Source: Plicaturopsis crispa FD-325 SS-3 | Lineage: Eukaryota; Basidiomycota; Agaricomycetes; Amylocorticiales; Amylocorticiaceae | DNA length: 64,000 bases | Assembly (NCBI GenBank): GCA_000827205.1 | Contig: KN832554.1 | Span: forward strand, 985,263 to 1,049,262 | Reading direction: 5' to 3' | Shown: piece by piece, positions 44,401-55,039 of the stretch | Layout: every line of letters starts with the position of its first letter | How positions within the stretch are numbered: the stretch's first letter is position 1 | The notes under the pieces: generated by a model | The model's database searches: none | Seen by the model: the letters and a program-made list of their open reading frames with translations, nothing else | What the model was told of the DNA's origin: nothing | Made by a program: the position numbers and the translations under genes

Positions 44401-44818
44401 CAGGGACTTGAAGACATATCAAGATACCATTGGCACATTCGGCATCCCCGCGTTGCACGAGCGGTTCGAATTCATCCGCCAGCTGGGCAACGTGTTCCTC
44501 GTGCGCCCGGAGATTCTCAAATCGTACATCACGGAGAACTACCTCGGGCGGATCGACTCCACGCTGCTTAAACCGTACCTTGCCCAGCGGAGTGACTGGG
44601 GCCAGTTCGAAAAAGGGTTCAATGACGGCGAAGAGGGCGAGGGTGACCCTGCGGAGACGGAGGGGCGCGGGTTGAAGGAGAGGTTTGGTATGGGCCGACT
44701 GAGTATGATGATGAAGGACCTGGAGGGTCTGAAGCTTGGGGAAGGGATACCTGCCATGCCGAGCGGGTTCGCAGGGAGCTTTTCGATATCCACGCGGCCA
44801 TTTGGGGGTGCACCGTGA
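41422..44818 (+). CDS. SEC10: Exocyst complex subunit Sec10
   Basis: Rod-like subunit of the exocyst, which tethers secretory vesicles at the plasma membrane. The start MDRPPVLDPSVQEQLQLKTF is followed by EGKFDVKDFVGAVSEKLIAQ, FIRTFEAAIDKLIAVRKDVQ, LEKSVRVGEREYSRKMAELN, FTGMESKMNEVGRTAIRIGE and QLESVHIERQRAQAAYDLID-YYNQF, the standard Sec10 coiled-coil and tip region. Further on: AQTLLEFNGGASCVQVYVNQ-HDFF, ILRSVDLICHLWQQYVNIAL and FEFIRQLGNVFLVRPEILKS near the C-terminus. Several GT-AG introns of about 50-60 nt are present. The gene ends with a Gly/Phe-rich tail and TGA at 44816-44818. About 900-950 residues. SEC15 lies 10 kb downstream on the same strand. Confidence 0.93.
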
Positions 44819-45139
44819 TACCCGTGTGCTGCACATCTGTCTACTCTGTTGTATTGCGGACACTGTACTTGCTTTCTTCTGTATTTGTATCCGACGACCA
44901 CTGCGACCGGTGGCTTTGAGGTTAAACTTGGATTCGAACTTGGACTGGCGGCAACTCCGCGCAACTGGTTTCGGAATAGATTTTCGATCTGTCCGCTGCA
45001 CGTCATGCATGTGTTCCTGGCGCGTTTCTAGCGAGATTATGGGCGTTACAGGAAGGAGCGTGTGTGTCCGCCGTGGCCACCTGCATGTTTCCTACTCCCA
45101 CATACTAGTCTCTCTTTATTTTCCTTTTATCTCTTCCAA
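44819..45139. promoter_or_regulatory. intergenic spacer and probable promoter of the hydrolase gene
   Basis: Head-to-tail gap of 321 bp. A CT-rich run (about 45100-45138) directly precedes ATG 45140, as often seen at fungal transcription starts. Confidence 0.4.
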
Positions 45140-48100
45140 ATGCCCGTTACAACTCTATCTGCTGCTTTTCACATCACTCCAAGTGCGTCCTGCATTCACA
45201 CACCGAGCGCCATGCAGAGGGTGGCTAACACGATTCACAAGCTGTTATCAAGACATTCATTGAACACACTCAGAAAAAAGGGAAGAAATTGAGGGAGAAT
45301 GGCGCCACTGAGGAGGCAACAGATGATCTGTTCTTCGACGAGTACGTCGCGTGTGGTAGTTTCATGAGTGGGAGCGGTCACTGACGGTGGATACGAGAAC
45401 AGGGCATTTCACATAGTGAAAGCGTTTATCGAAATGGGCACCAGAAACACAGTCGAGTCCCTGCAGTCCTTGTGTGTGGTCCCTTCTTTGTTGTACCAGC
45501 GCGTAATTGACTAAAGTTCTGTCTCAGCACAAACACACATGTACCCTCGCCGTACTGGGCTGCTGTCTCACCGGTCTTGATACCTCTCGCGTCATGCAAC
45601 AAAGCTGCAGACGTACTGATCGACTGGTTTGGTCCTGTGGATATCAAACGAGTCGTCGGTGGCGAGAAGTGGTGGCAAGTCCGCGGTCTTGCCGGGGTGG
45701 ACGGTGAATGGATCGCAGAGAAAGAGTTTCTGACTAACGAGAAGGTCAAATCCGACAAGAAACTTACAGACGACGAGAAGGACATCCTGCGGATGGAGCA
45801 ACTCGAAACTGTTATGGTAAAGCACGCTGCCATTGCATCGACCGTTCATTTGCTGACCTGGTATGCAGCTCTATGTCCATGGAGGTCAGTCATCTGGCGC
45901 CTGACTATTCAATTTTCAAACGACGAACTTCTCTCTAGGCGGCTATTTCTGGGGCTCGATAAATACACATCGGTATCAAATCATACGCTATGGTGCATCC
46001 GTTCCACTCGTAATCTCTGGTTTCCTCCCTAACAATTTCTCTTATCTAGCCCGGAAATTCAGGGGACGTGCATTCGCAGTGAACTATAGGTGCGCACTAA
46101 CCCGTGGTCACTGTATCGGCGTCTTGCTAATACGAGCCCCAGAAAAGCACCCCAATACCCTTGGCCGTGCCCTGTACAGGATGTCCTCGCTGCCTGTGAG
46201 CTCATCATTAGCTGGCTATCTTCTTGCGCGCATACTGACTTTGTGAACTTAGACCTCTATCTAATCGACCCACCACCTACAGCTATCCACAAGCCTGTCC
46301 CGCCGTCCAAAATTGTTTTGGCAGGTGATTCCGCAGGTGGCGGGTTATGCCTGACCGTTCTCACCGTACTACGCGACATGGGTCTGCCCATGCCAGCGGG
46401 TGCAGTTCTTATCAGCCCGTGGGTTGACCTCACGCATAGCTTTCCTAGCATCATGAACAACACTGAAACCGTGCGCTTTGATAAATCTGTCGTGTGATCA
46501 CCTCATGACACTCTCGCAGGACATTATACCTCCCCATGGATTCCTCGCGAAGCCGTCAACGCTGTGGCCTGTGGAACCGCTGCCTCCGGCGGGCTCGGCG
46601 CGCATTATGCCAGCTAAACGAGGGCCGCCGCCGGAGCCTGGACATGCTGACACCTTGACTCCTAGTACGGACCGAGTGAAGAAGGATGTGGAGAAGTCGA
46701 GGGAGGGTAAGGATACAATTGGGGAAGAATTGGGCAGGGCAGGCAGTCAGGAGGAAAAGGTGCAGGGAACTGGTGCCGGGGACGTAGAAAAAGCACCTTC
46801 CCTTCCGGATGCAGACGACATCGACTTCTGGCAGCCAAAGCCGCCCAAGGTCCTCATGGATGATCCGCACGCTGTTCCGCTCGAGTTGCGATCGCAAATT
46901 CAGCTGTACGCTACGAACGAGTGAGTTAGCGCAATCCTTTGCAGTTAGCCCTTGCCAATAACCTCATTTTGAAGGCAATTAACCCACCCGCTCGTTTCAC
47001 CCGTACTTCAAGGATCTCTTGGAAATCTTCCTCCCCTGTATATACTTGCTGGAGACAAGGAGGTGCTCCGGGACGAGATTGTGTACATGGCTCATCGTGC
47101 GGCACATCCTGACCAGTTCCCTGCTCGGGAAGGTGTCCTCCGGGATGGCAGACGACAGCAGGAGAACGCGGACAAGTTCACGACGCCTACGAAGGTATGT
47201 GTTCTCCGTTGGAGATATTGTCAAACTTTGATTAGATATGCTCTCTAGGTTCACCTCCAGGTCTTCGATGGTGTGCATTCTTCTATTTACGCTCTCAGTC
47301 GGTCTCGTTGACATGGGCCGTAGATATGTGTCATGTCTTGACTGTTTTCATGTTCACAAACAGCGTGAGCGTGGATCACGTCGATGTTTACTTACGCCCA
47401 GCTAATAAATATCGAACAGGCCAAATACGCGTACCGGTCCATCGCGGAATTCATCAAGCATGTCACCAGCCACTCCGAGGAGCACCTCGGGCGCAACCCA
47501 TTCCCGGAATTGCACCGGCCACCCTCTGCGATATCTACCGACAGCAACCTTGAACGAGCACATTCCCGCAAAGAGAGGAGAAGGTCTGCGTTCCACTGGG
47601 GAGAAAGGAAAGACGATAATCTTGAGGCCGAGGAGAAGGACGCTAAGGAGAAGGAGCCGTCTCCGGGAGAGAGCAGCGGTACCACCGGGGAGCAGAACGA
47701 TATCGAGATGTATCGGGAGAACGAGCAGGCCATCGTGGACGAGGTAAAGGAGAAGAAAGTGGACGAGGTTCCAGCGTCAATGGGCGTAAGCGAGCCATCA
47801 CTTTCTAGTGCTAGCCTACGGAACGAGGTAAGAGTTCTTCTTGTTTGCATCTCATCAAGGGGCTAAATTACTCTCAACTCCCTCAAGACGAGAGATATTC
47901 CTAATATCCTAATGATTCGCGAACGGGTTGACATACACGGTCATGCACGAGCCATGGAGCCCAAAGAGGAGATTGCGGCGCTCCAGCTCCGTCCTGCAGA
48001 AATCGGCATCATAAAGGAGGGTCCGTGCTTGCGATGGGCTGCTGGCCAAGAAAAATGGGACAAACGGTACAAACACAGTGCGCAACGCGTTATCAAGAAG

Positions 48101-48806
48101 CGGAAGCGAAACGAGGCTGAGGCGAAACGAATGCTGGCCAATGCGCGGGACCAAGGACTGCTTCTTGCCCACGATCCACCGTCGACTCCTGTGCGACGCC
48201 CCACTACCCTGACGGTCGCTTCATCCTCGAGCTCAGTACCGGGAGCTATCCAAGGGGATCGACGGTATGGGCCGCTTGACCTAGCAGAAGAGAATCCGCC
48301 TCCAACCTCAATAGCCAAACGCCGAGATACCGTGAGTGAATACAAACCGTGCGGGTCAACTACTGACAAGTATATTAGAAGGAATCCCTTGCGCTGCTGA
48401 AGAGTAGTATTTACCACAGCGTGCCCGTCACTCACAAGACGGTGCCAAAGCTCAAGACCATAGATGCCATCCGCGCTGCCTTTGATCCTGACGACGACCC
48501 TATGAAACCGCCCAGACACTCTGCCTCTGAGCAGCAGACTCAGAGCCATCTGATCCCTATGCATGGTTTGAGGGTGTGGGACGCACTACTCGGGTGTGTG
48601 ATACAAGCTACTTACAGGATACCGAAGTTATGCTTACTCTCAGCGACGCACCATACAGGTATTTCATGCGCACTAGCTCGAAGAAGGCGCTTCGGGGGAC
48701 CAAACACGCTGCGGAAGCCGTGCACAGGGCTGGCGAACGGCTAGGAGTCCTAGAATCGGACTCGAATACGCACGGCCATGCTAATGGCGAACGAACGAAA
48801 ACATAG
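45140..48806 (+). CDS. HSL-type alpha/beta hydrolase with long C-terminal extension
   Basis: Hormone-sensitive-lipase-family esterase/lipase, related to fungal steryl-acetyl and lipid hydrolases; the substrate is not readable. The catalytic parts are in order: oxyanion motif LYVHGGGYFWGS, FAVNYRKAPQYPWPCPVQDV, nucleophile elbow LAGDSAGGGLCLT, LISPWVDLTHSFPS, the Asp block PPLYILAGDKEVLRDEIVYM, and the His in VFDDMCHVLTVF. An insert of roughly 110 residues, charged and Pro-rich, sits between ISPWVDLTH and the Asp block. After the hydrolase fold (ending about AEFIKHVTSH) there is a charged, mostly disordered tail of several hundred residues with LRPAEIGIIKEGPCLRWAAG and HSAQRVIKKRKRNEAEAKRM, ending NGERTKT. 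Introns were placed by eye; the start exon is MPVTTLSAAFHITP. Total about 950-1,000 residues. Confidence 0.78.
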
Positions 48807-49270
48807 AACACCCACCCACTCCTACCTCTGAATCGCCTTGTCACTGTGTTCTGGCTGGCATCCCATTTTACTTCCCTCCCTTCGCGGACATCATACTTCA
48901 TCATAGAGGATACCACATAATTATTCGGACATTCGGACATCTACGTACGGACACTCTACCTTCCTACAGCCTCCCGCACTATAGCATGTATCTATCAGAA
49001 TCTATCCGCATTTTTTCTAGGCTATCTACTTCGTCGAGCCCACGCCGCACGGGCCCATCGCACGATGCAGCCTCGTGTCCATGACATGGGTCGTGCGAAA
49101 ACATATGTTACATAATCTAGTAGGGCCTGTTTAACGAGGGCGGCGCCGCTGCCTTTCTTCTCCTTGTCGCACCATCTCTCCTCTTTCTCCGTGTACCCTG
49201 TGAGTACAACCAGAACGCGTTGACGAGTGGATCTAACCTGTTCATTCTCCCACCAGCTTTGTTGAACAAA
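48807..49270. promoter_or_regulatory. alpha-tubulin 1 upstream region with a probable 5'-UTR intron
   Basis: A CT-rich stretch at about 49157-49195 is followed by a candidate 5'-UTR intron, 49200-49256, with GTGAGT donor, CTAAC branch point and CACCAG acceptor, 14 nt before ATG 49271. Confidence 0.55.
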
Positions 49271-50973
49271 ATGCGTGAAGTCATCTCTGTCCATGTCGGT
49301 CAGGCTGGTGTCCAGATCGGAAACGCCTGCTGTAAGTACTTCATTCTTTGTGGTCTGTGCCGCCGCATGCGCCCGCCGTGAAATCGAAAGCCAAGGACGC
49401 GTCGATTTATTCGTTTCGCGTTCTCTCGCCGGACTGAGCATTAGATGGCGTGCTAATCATATGGCAATCGTTTAATCTTTCAGGGGAGCTTTACACCGTC
49501 GAGCACGGTCTCAGCGTGAGTTCTGACGCGTTATCTGCCGCGGAGTGTATCGCTGAACGATCTCTCCCAGCCCGACGGTCGCCTCCAGGAGGGCTCGCCG
49601 TCCGTAGGCACTGATGGCTTCAGCACTTTCTTCTCCGAGACTTCCTCCGGGAAACACGTTCCCCGCTCCCTCTATATTGATCTGGAGCCCAATGTTATTG
49701 ATGAGGTTAGGACTGGTACCTACAGGAGTCTCTTCCACCCCGAGACCATGATTACTGGCAAAGAGGATGCCGCAAGCAACTGTAAGTCGTGCCTCCCAGC
49801 CATCCTTTGTGCGAAGGCTTACGCGTTCCTGAAGATGCCCGTGGTCATTACACTATTGGCAAGGAGCAAATTGACACCGTTATGGACAAGGTCCGCCGCT
49901 TGGCAGACAACTGCGGTGGTCTGCAAGGATTCTTTGTGTTCCACTCTTTCGGTGGTGGCACTGGTTCCGGCTTGGGCGCACTCATTCTCGAGCGTCTGTC
50001 GACCGACTATGGCAAGAAGTCTAAGCTGGAGTTCAGCGTTTACCCCGCTCCTTCTACGGCCAACTCCATCGTCGAGCCTTATAACTCTGTCTTGACGACG
50101 CATACTACGCTCGAGCACTCCGACTGCTCCTTCATGGTAGGCACCTTACGCGGTCTGTTGTGCGACTTTCTAACGAGCTTTGCAGGTGGACAATGAGGCC
50201 ATTTACGATATCTGCAAGAAGAACCTGAACATCACTTCGCCGAGCTTCACGAACCTGAACCGGCTCATCGCGCAAGTCGTGTCATCTATCACCGCCTCTC
50301 TGCGTTTCGAGGGGTCCCTCAACGTCGACTTGAACGAGTTCCAGACAAACTTGGTGCCCTTCCCTCGCATTCATTTCCCTCTCGCTACCTTTGCTCCCAT
50401 CATTTCTGCCGAGAAGGCCCACCACGAGCAGAACTCCGTTCCGGACATGACGTTCTCTTGCTTCGAAGCGGGCAGCCAGATGGTCAAGTGTGACCCCCGA
50501 GAGGGCAAATACAGTATGTACATTCACAATGATCTACGTGCAGTTACTTATGTTACATCACAGTGGCCTGCGCTCTCTTGTACCGTGGCGATGTTGTGCC
50601 CAAGGATGCTAGCGCTGCCATCAGCGTCATCAAGACGAAGCGTACCATTCAATTCGTCGACTGGTGTCCCACCGGCTTCAAACTTGGAATCTGCAACGAG
50701 CCTCCGGCCCACATTCCCGGCGGAGATCTCGCCAAGGTCTCGCGCAGCATGTGCATGTTGTCCAACACGACGGCCATTTCTACGGCGTGGAGCCGCCTTG
50801 ACCACAAGTTCGACCTGCTGTACTCGAAGCGTGCCTTTGTGCACTGGTATGTCGGAGAGGGTATGGAGGAAGGCGAGTTCTCGGAGGCCCGGGAGGATCT
50901 GGCTGCTCTCGAGAAGGATTACGAGGAGGTTGGCATCGACTCTGCAGACATCGAGGAGGAGGGCGAGTACTAG
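49271..50973 (+). CDS. alpha-tubulin, copy 1
   Basis: Alpha-tubulin of about 448 residues. It begins [20 protein letters not shown] and has the nucleotide-binding GGGTGSG loop ([15 protein letters not shown]), the autonomous [19 protein letters not shown] block with the catalytic Glu that triggers beta-tubulin GTP hydrolysis, [14 protein letters not shown], and the C-terminus [31 protein letters not shown]. It ends EEEGEY, so a detyrosinatable Tyr is kept. The residue-40 loop ([20 protein letters not shown]) has no Lys at the usual acetylation site. The coding sequence has five introns: after NAC/W, after GLS, in ASN/Y, after SFM and in GKY. Copy 2 follows 380 bp downstream in the same orientation. 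Confidence 0.96.
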
Positions 50974-51352
50974 ATGTGTGCAAAGAGTGAACGTTTTTCA
51001 TTTTCTGGATCTCCCTCAACATGTTACACCCATATAATCCTTCATTTTCACGAATTTTCACGTATACCGACATTTTGATTACCCTGCTACCCTCTGCGTA
51101 CACACATTTGTTGCCCGCCTGGAAACACGCCGTATTTTTGCGAACGTATAAACGAGCGTGCTGCGAGCCTCGAGGATGAGACGATCACAACGCCCCAGTC
51201 GGCAAGGAATCGGAACTCGGAAGTGGTATCCGATAAGTCACGGCGCCGAAATTCGAGAGTTGTTGACTTGCCCTCTGACCACGACAAGGACCATTTTTTT
51301 CTCTCAGCCTTTCTCCGCCAGTCTCATCCTCTCGACTTCCTAATCAACGACC

Positions 51353-53212
51353 ATGCGCGAAGTCATCTCTCTACACGTCGGTCAGGCTGGTGTCCAGATC
51401 GGTAATGCCTGCTGTGAGTCGTCGTTTTTGGGCCCGTCTTCGCGTCGCCAACAACGCGTGCTAACGGACAACAGGGGAGCTCTACACTCTTGAGCACGGC
51501 CTGAGCGTGAGTGTTTGCTTGGATCTGATTCAATATCACAAAGACTCATTGATACGTAGCCTGACGGTCGCATCATGGAGGGCTCGCCCTCGAACACCGA
51601 TAGTGGCTTCTCCACGTTCTTCTCCGAGACGAACTCTGGAAAGCACGTTCCCCGGTCTCTCTACATCGATCTCGAGCCCGGTGCGATCGACGACGTCAAG
51701 ACCGGCCCTTACCGGTCTTTGTTCCACCCCGAGACAATGATTACTGGCAAAGAGGACGCCGCCAACAACTGTGCGTCACGCTGCTTTTCTGCTCGTGTAA
51801 TATGTTCAGACGTGTTAATCCTCTTTTAAAGATGCTCGCGGTCACTACACTGTCGGAAAGGAGCTCATCGACCCGGTGATGGACAAGCTCCGTCGCCTCG
51901 CCGACAACTGCTCTGGTCTCCAAGGTTTCTTCGTCTTCCACTCGTTCGGTGGTGGAACTGGATCTGGTTTCGGTGCGCTTCTCCTCGAGCGCCTGTCCAC
52001 CGACTACGGCAAGAAGTCGAAATTGGAGTTCTGCGTGTACCCCGCCCCTCAGTTGTCGAGCTCCGTTGTTGAGCCTTACAACTCCGTCCTGACCACCCAC
52101 ACGACCCTCGAGCACTCTGACTGCTCCTTCATGGTATGTTTCCGGGAACACCAATGGACGCGACCTTTCTGAGAGTATCTGTGTAGGTTGACAACGAGGC
52201 AATCTACGACATCTGCAAGAAGAGTCTCGGTGTTGTCTCCCCTAGCTTCGGCAACCTCAACCGTCTCATCTCGCAAGTTGTGTCCTCCGTCACCGCGTCC
52301 CTGCGGTTCGATGGATCGCTCAACGTCGACTTGAACGAGTTCCAGACTAACCTTGTACCGTGAGTAATCCATCAAATTCCTCATCACGATCTTATTTTGA
52401 TTTTCCCTCTTCTTCTGCCCAGCTTCCCCCGTATCCACTTCCCTCTCGCTACCTACGCTCCTCTGCTATCGGCGGCTAAGGCCACCCATGAGCAGAACTC
52501 GGTCTCGGAGATGACCTTCTCGTGCTTCGAGAACGGCAACCAGATGGTGAAGTGCGACCCGAAGGAGGGCAAATACAGTTCGTCCTTCTACCTCTATTTC
52601 TCATGTATGGCGTCTAACATTCATTGTAGTGGCTTGCTGCCTGCTCTACCGTGGTGACGTCGTTCCCCGGGATGCTCAGGCTGCTATCGCGAGCATCAAG
52701 ACCAAGCGGACAATCCAGTTCGTTGACTGGTGCCCGACCGGTTTCAAGGTAGATTCAATTTCTATCTTCTTTCGGATCCAATGGAACTGATCGCGTTGTG
52801 TTTCTAGTTGGGTATCTGCAACGAGCCCTCTGCTCACGTACCGGGCGGTGACCTCGCGAAGACCACTCGCAGTCTTTGCATGCTTTCCAACACCACCGCC
52901 ATCTCGGCTGCGTGGGGACGTCTTGGTTAGTTACCGTTCAGCATGTTTTGTCGCGCTGTCACTGACCACGGCCCGCGTAGACTACAAGTTCGATCTCATG
53001 TACTCGAAGCGTGCCTTCGTGCACTGGTACGTCGGTGAGGGTATGGAGGAAGTAAGTCTAAGACATCCGTGTTATAAGCGACCGTAATATTGACCATCGA
53101 TCTCTCCCAGGGTGAATTCTCTGAGGCTCGGGAGGATCTCGCGGCCCTCGAGAAGGACTACGAAGAAGTCGGCACTGACTCCGCCGACGCTGAGGAGGAG
53201 GGCGAGTACTAG
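51353..53212 (+). CDS. alpha-tubulin, copy 2
   Basis: Second alpha-tubulin, tandem to copy 1 and clearly homologous over its full length ([20 protein letters not shown] to [11 protein letters not shown]). It differs at several places, for example [20 protein letters not shown] where copy 1 has the more usual [40 protein letters not shown], and [20 protein letters not shown]. The GTP loop [12 protein letters not shown] and [10 protein letters not shown] are intact. Nine introns are needed: the five positions seen in copy 1 plus four more (after NLVP, after GFK, after GRL and after MEE), all GT-AG. A C/T-rich tract at about 51294-51330 lies just before the start. Both copies look functional. 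Confidence 0.96.
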
Positions 53213-53706
53213 ACCATTCGTGTCAAGTCCGGATGTTTCGTCGTGCATGTTGCAAAAACCATACCCCCCATATTCCTCTCGTTCTACTTCCGGGTCATTA
53301 TGTTTCCGTTTAGTCTGTTCTTCTGTGTTACTTTGCGATTGCTCCTACGTATACTCTCCTTTCTTAGGCCTGTGACGATTACTAGTATTCGGCGTTGTTC
53401 TGCAGGTTTATTATAAAATCACCCTTTGCTGCGGTAATGGTTTACGACTTGTTATATATACGAGTGTGATGCAAGAGACCTTGGAATTGAACAGTACACA
53501 CAGAATGGTAGCGGTACTGAGCACGAAGGGATACAGATGGTACTCTAACAGCCGCAGGCATGCATGAAAGGGGGATGCACCTATACACTGATAGTTCTAT
53601 TGAGTAGGTCTAAGTGGACATTCCGTTTGCTCTATAGTCTGCATCTACACAACATCTACATCACATCTAAAAATCCCGTCTTCCATCCTAGGGCCATCTG
53701 CACGGA
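53213..53706. other. convergent intergenic region
   Basis: About 490 bp between the alpha-tubulin 2 and HAD phosphatase 3' ends. T-rich 3' UTR-like sequence; no gene was found. Confidence 0.5.
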
Positions 53707-54823
53707 CTAGCTCTCGTTCACTGTCACTTCTACACCGTTCTCAACGATCTTCATGGTGACGCTGGACCTCACTAGCATCAGAAAGCGCTACGTATAGGCA
53801 GAACGATGTGCAGCGTACCTTGCGAGATTGGGCACGAGATACGTGGGCTTGGTCGCCAGCATTTGTTCGCGGGTGTGCGACGTGATTACGGCGAGGGTGT
53901 CAGCCCCGGCAGCCTGCCCGCTGACGACGCCTGCAGGCGCGTCTTCCACCACAAGGCCTACATAAAAGCAAATGATGAGTACATCTGAGCGGAGGGAATA
54001 AACATGAGCCAGACATACAGCGCTTGGGGTCTACCCTACATTTCTTCGCGCCAAGGAGGTAAGGATCAGGCCTACGTGTAACCCGTTAGTTTGAGTAGAA
54101 AAGGCGTAACATTAGATTGGACTGACATGGGCTTCCCGACAGTCACGTCTTCGGACGCGACAAAAACGTCAGGGATAACTATGCCGGTAATACCAAGGGC
54201 AGCAGTCGCGTACTTCCGTGTCGCGGAAGTGCACACTGCCCAGCGTGGATGAGGGTATTTACTACCGGGAAGAAGCTGCGTGATCAAGACGAATGGTAAG
54301 CTACTACGAATGTTTTTCCGTCAGGACAAGACGCACGTTGGTCATGATATCGCTGACGCCTGGGAGCAAGACGATGCCCTTGCGGCCGTTCTTTGACGAT
54401 TCGTCGACAATGGCCTGTTCGAAGCGTTCTGCTTCTCGCTGAAATATGTATCACGCTAAGCATCCCGCAGGATATATGATCTTGGCCGTGCACTGCTAAC
54501 TTCAAGTTCGTCGGGGTCTGTGATTCCGCAATGCCTCTTGAGATTCTCCACCGTGCGTACACCGTGTGCATCTGTTTGCGGTATTATGACTCAATGGAAA
54601 AGGGCATGCAGTTGGCATCGGGACTCACTGTGTAGGATCAATTCTACGTCGATAGTAGGGTATTTCTGCTTGAAGAATTCCCAAGCACCGACGACCCCTG
54701 CCGTAGAATCTACGAGGGTGCCATCCATATCGAATAATCTGGGGTCAAAGTGTTAGACAAATTCTATGCCTGTCACAAAAAGTCTACTTGCATCGCATCG
54801 TATTGCTTTGTTATGGGTGCCAT
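53707..54823 (-). CDS. HAD-superfamily sugar/glycerol phosphate phosphatase (GPP/HOR2-like)
   Basis: Cytosolic HAD phosphatase of the yeast Gpp1/Gpp2 and 2-deoxyglucose-6-phosphatase group. Motif I is DAILFDMDGTLVDSTAGVVG (DxDGT nucleophile). The cap region reads VVGAWEFFKQKYPTIDVELI and HGVRTVENLKRHCGITDPDE. Motif II is AVCTSATRKYATAALGI (Ser/Thr), then IPDVFVASEDVTVGKP (Lys motif III), DPYLLGAKK and the acidic motif IV VVEDAPAGVVSGQAAGADTL. The C-terminus ends VTMKIVENGVEVTVNES at TAG 53707-53709. Start ATG at 54821-54823. The first intron (54739-54791) must use a GC donor (GCAAGT) to give YDAILFDMDGT. At least five further short introns are present. The exact substrate (glycerol-3-phosphate, sugar phosphate) cannot be fixed from sequence. 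Confidence 0.85.
54739..54791 (-). other. GC-AG intron in the HAD phosphatase gene
   Basis: The 53-nt intron starts GCAAGT and ends CCCCAG. This donor joins DAI (codon AT/A) to LFDMDGT in frame. The GTAGAC four bases downstream gives the wrong phase. Confidence 0.75.
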
Positions 54824-55039
54824 TGTGTGGTTGAGTTGAATCTAACGACCTTGAGCAGATGAGAGTTTGAAACAAGAGAGAAATGACTCCAGGCCTCATC
54901 TTACAGGCCATTTTACTTACCGTTCTTCCGTGCCGAAAATTATTGATCTCCGGGCGGGGAGATTTGAGATTTGATCTCGCCCACGTGGGCATTTAACCTC
55001 CTTAACCACTCGGCCATCCCTGTAAAACACAAACCTCGT
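54824..55039. promoter_or_regulatory. divergent promoter HAD phosphatase / SEC15
   Basis: A 216-bp gap between opposed start codons, containing the tRNA-like relic. A CACGTG E-box-like site lies at about 54982. Confidence 0.4.
54955..55024 (-). pseudogene. tRNA-like relic (class II, Ser/Leu-type box A)
   Basis: On the minus strand the sequence TGGCCGAGTGGTTAAGG is a perfect D-arm/box A of tRNA-Ser or tRNA-Leu. About 27 nt further lies a weaker box B-like AGATCAAATCT. The expected anticodon stem is missing between them, and the acceptor stem pairs only partly (GGGA with TCCC). I read it as a decayed tRNA or tRNA-derived fragment just upstream of the SEC15 start, not a working tRNA. Confidence 0.4.

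Noticed and set aside
47872-48806. The hydrolase tail considered as a separate downstream gene
   Set aside because: Exon joins stay in frame from the hydrolase domain to the TAG at 48806, and no promoter-like gap or better ATG is present. Transcript data could still overturn this.
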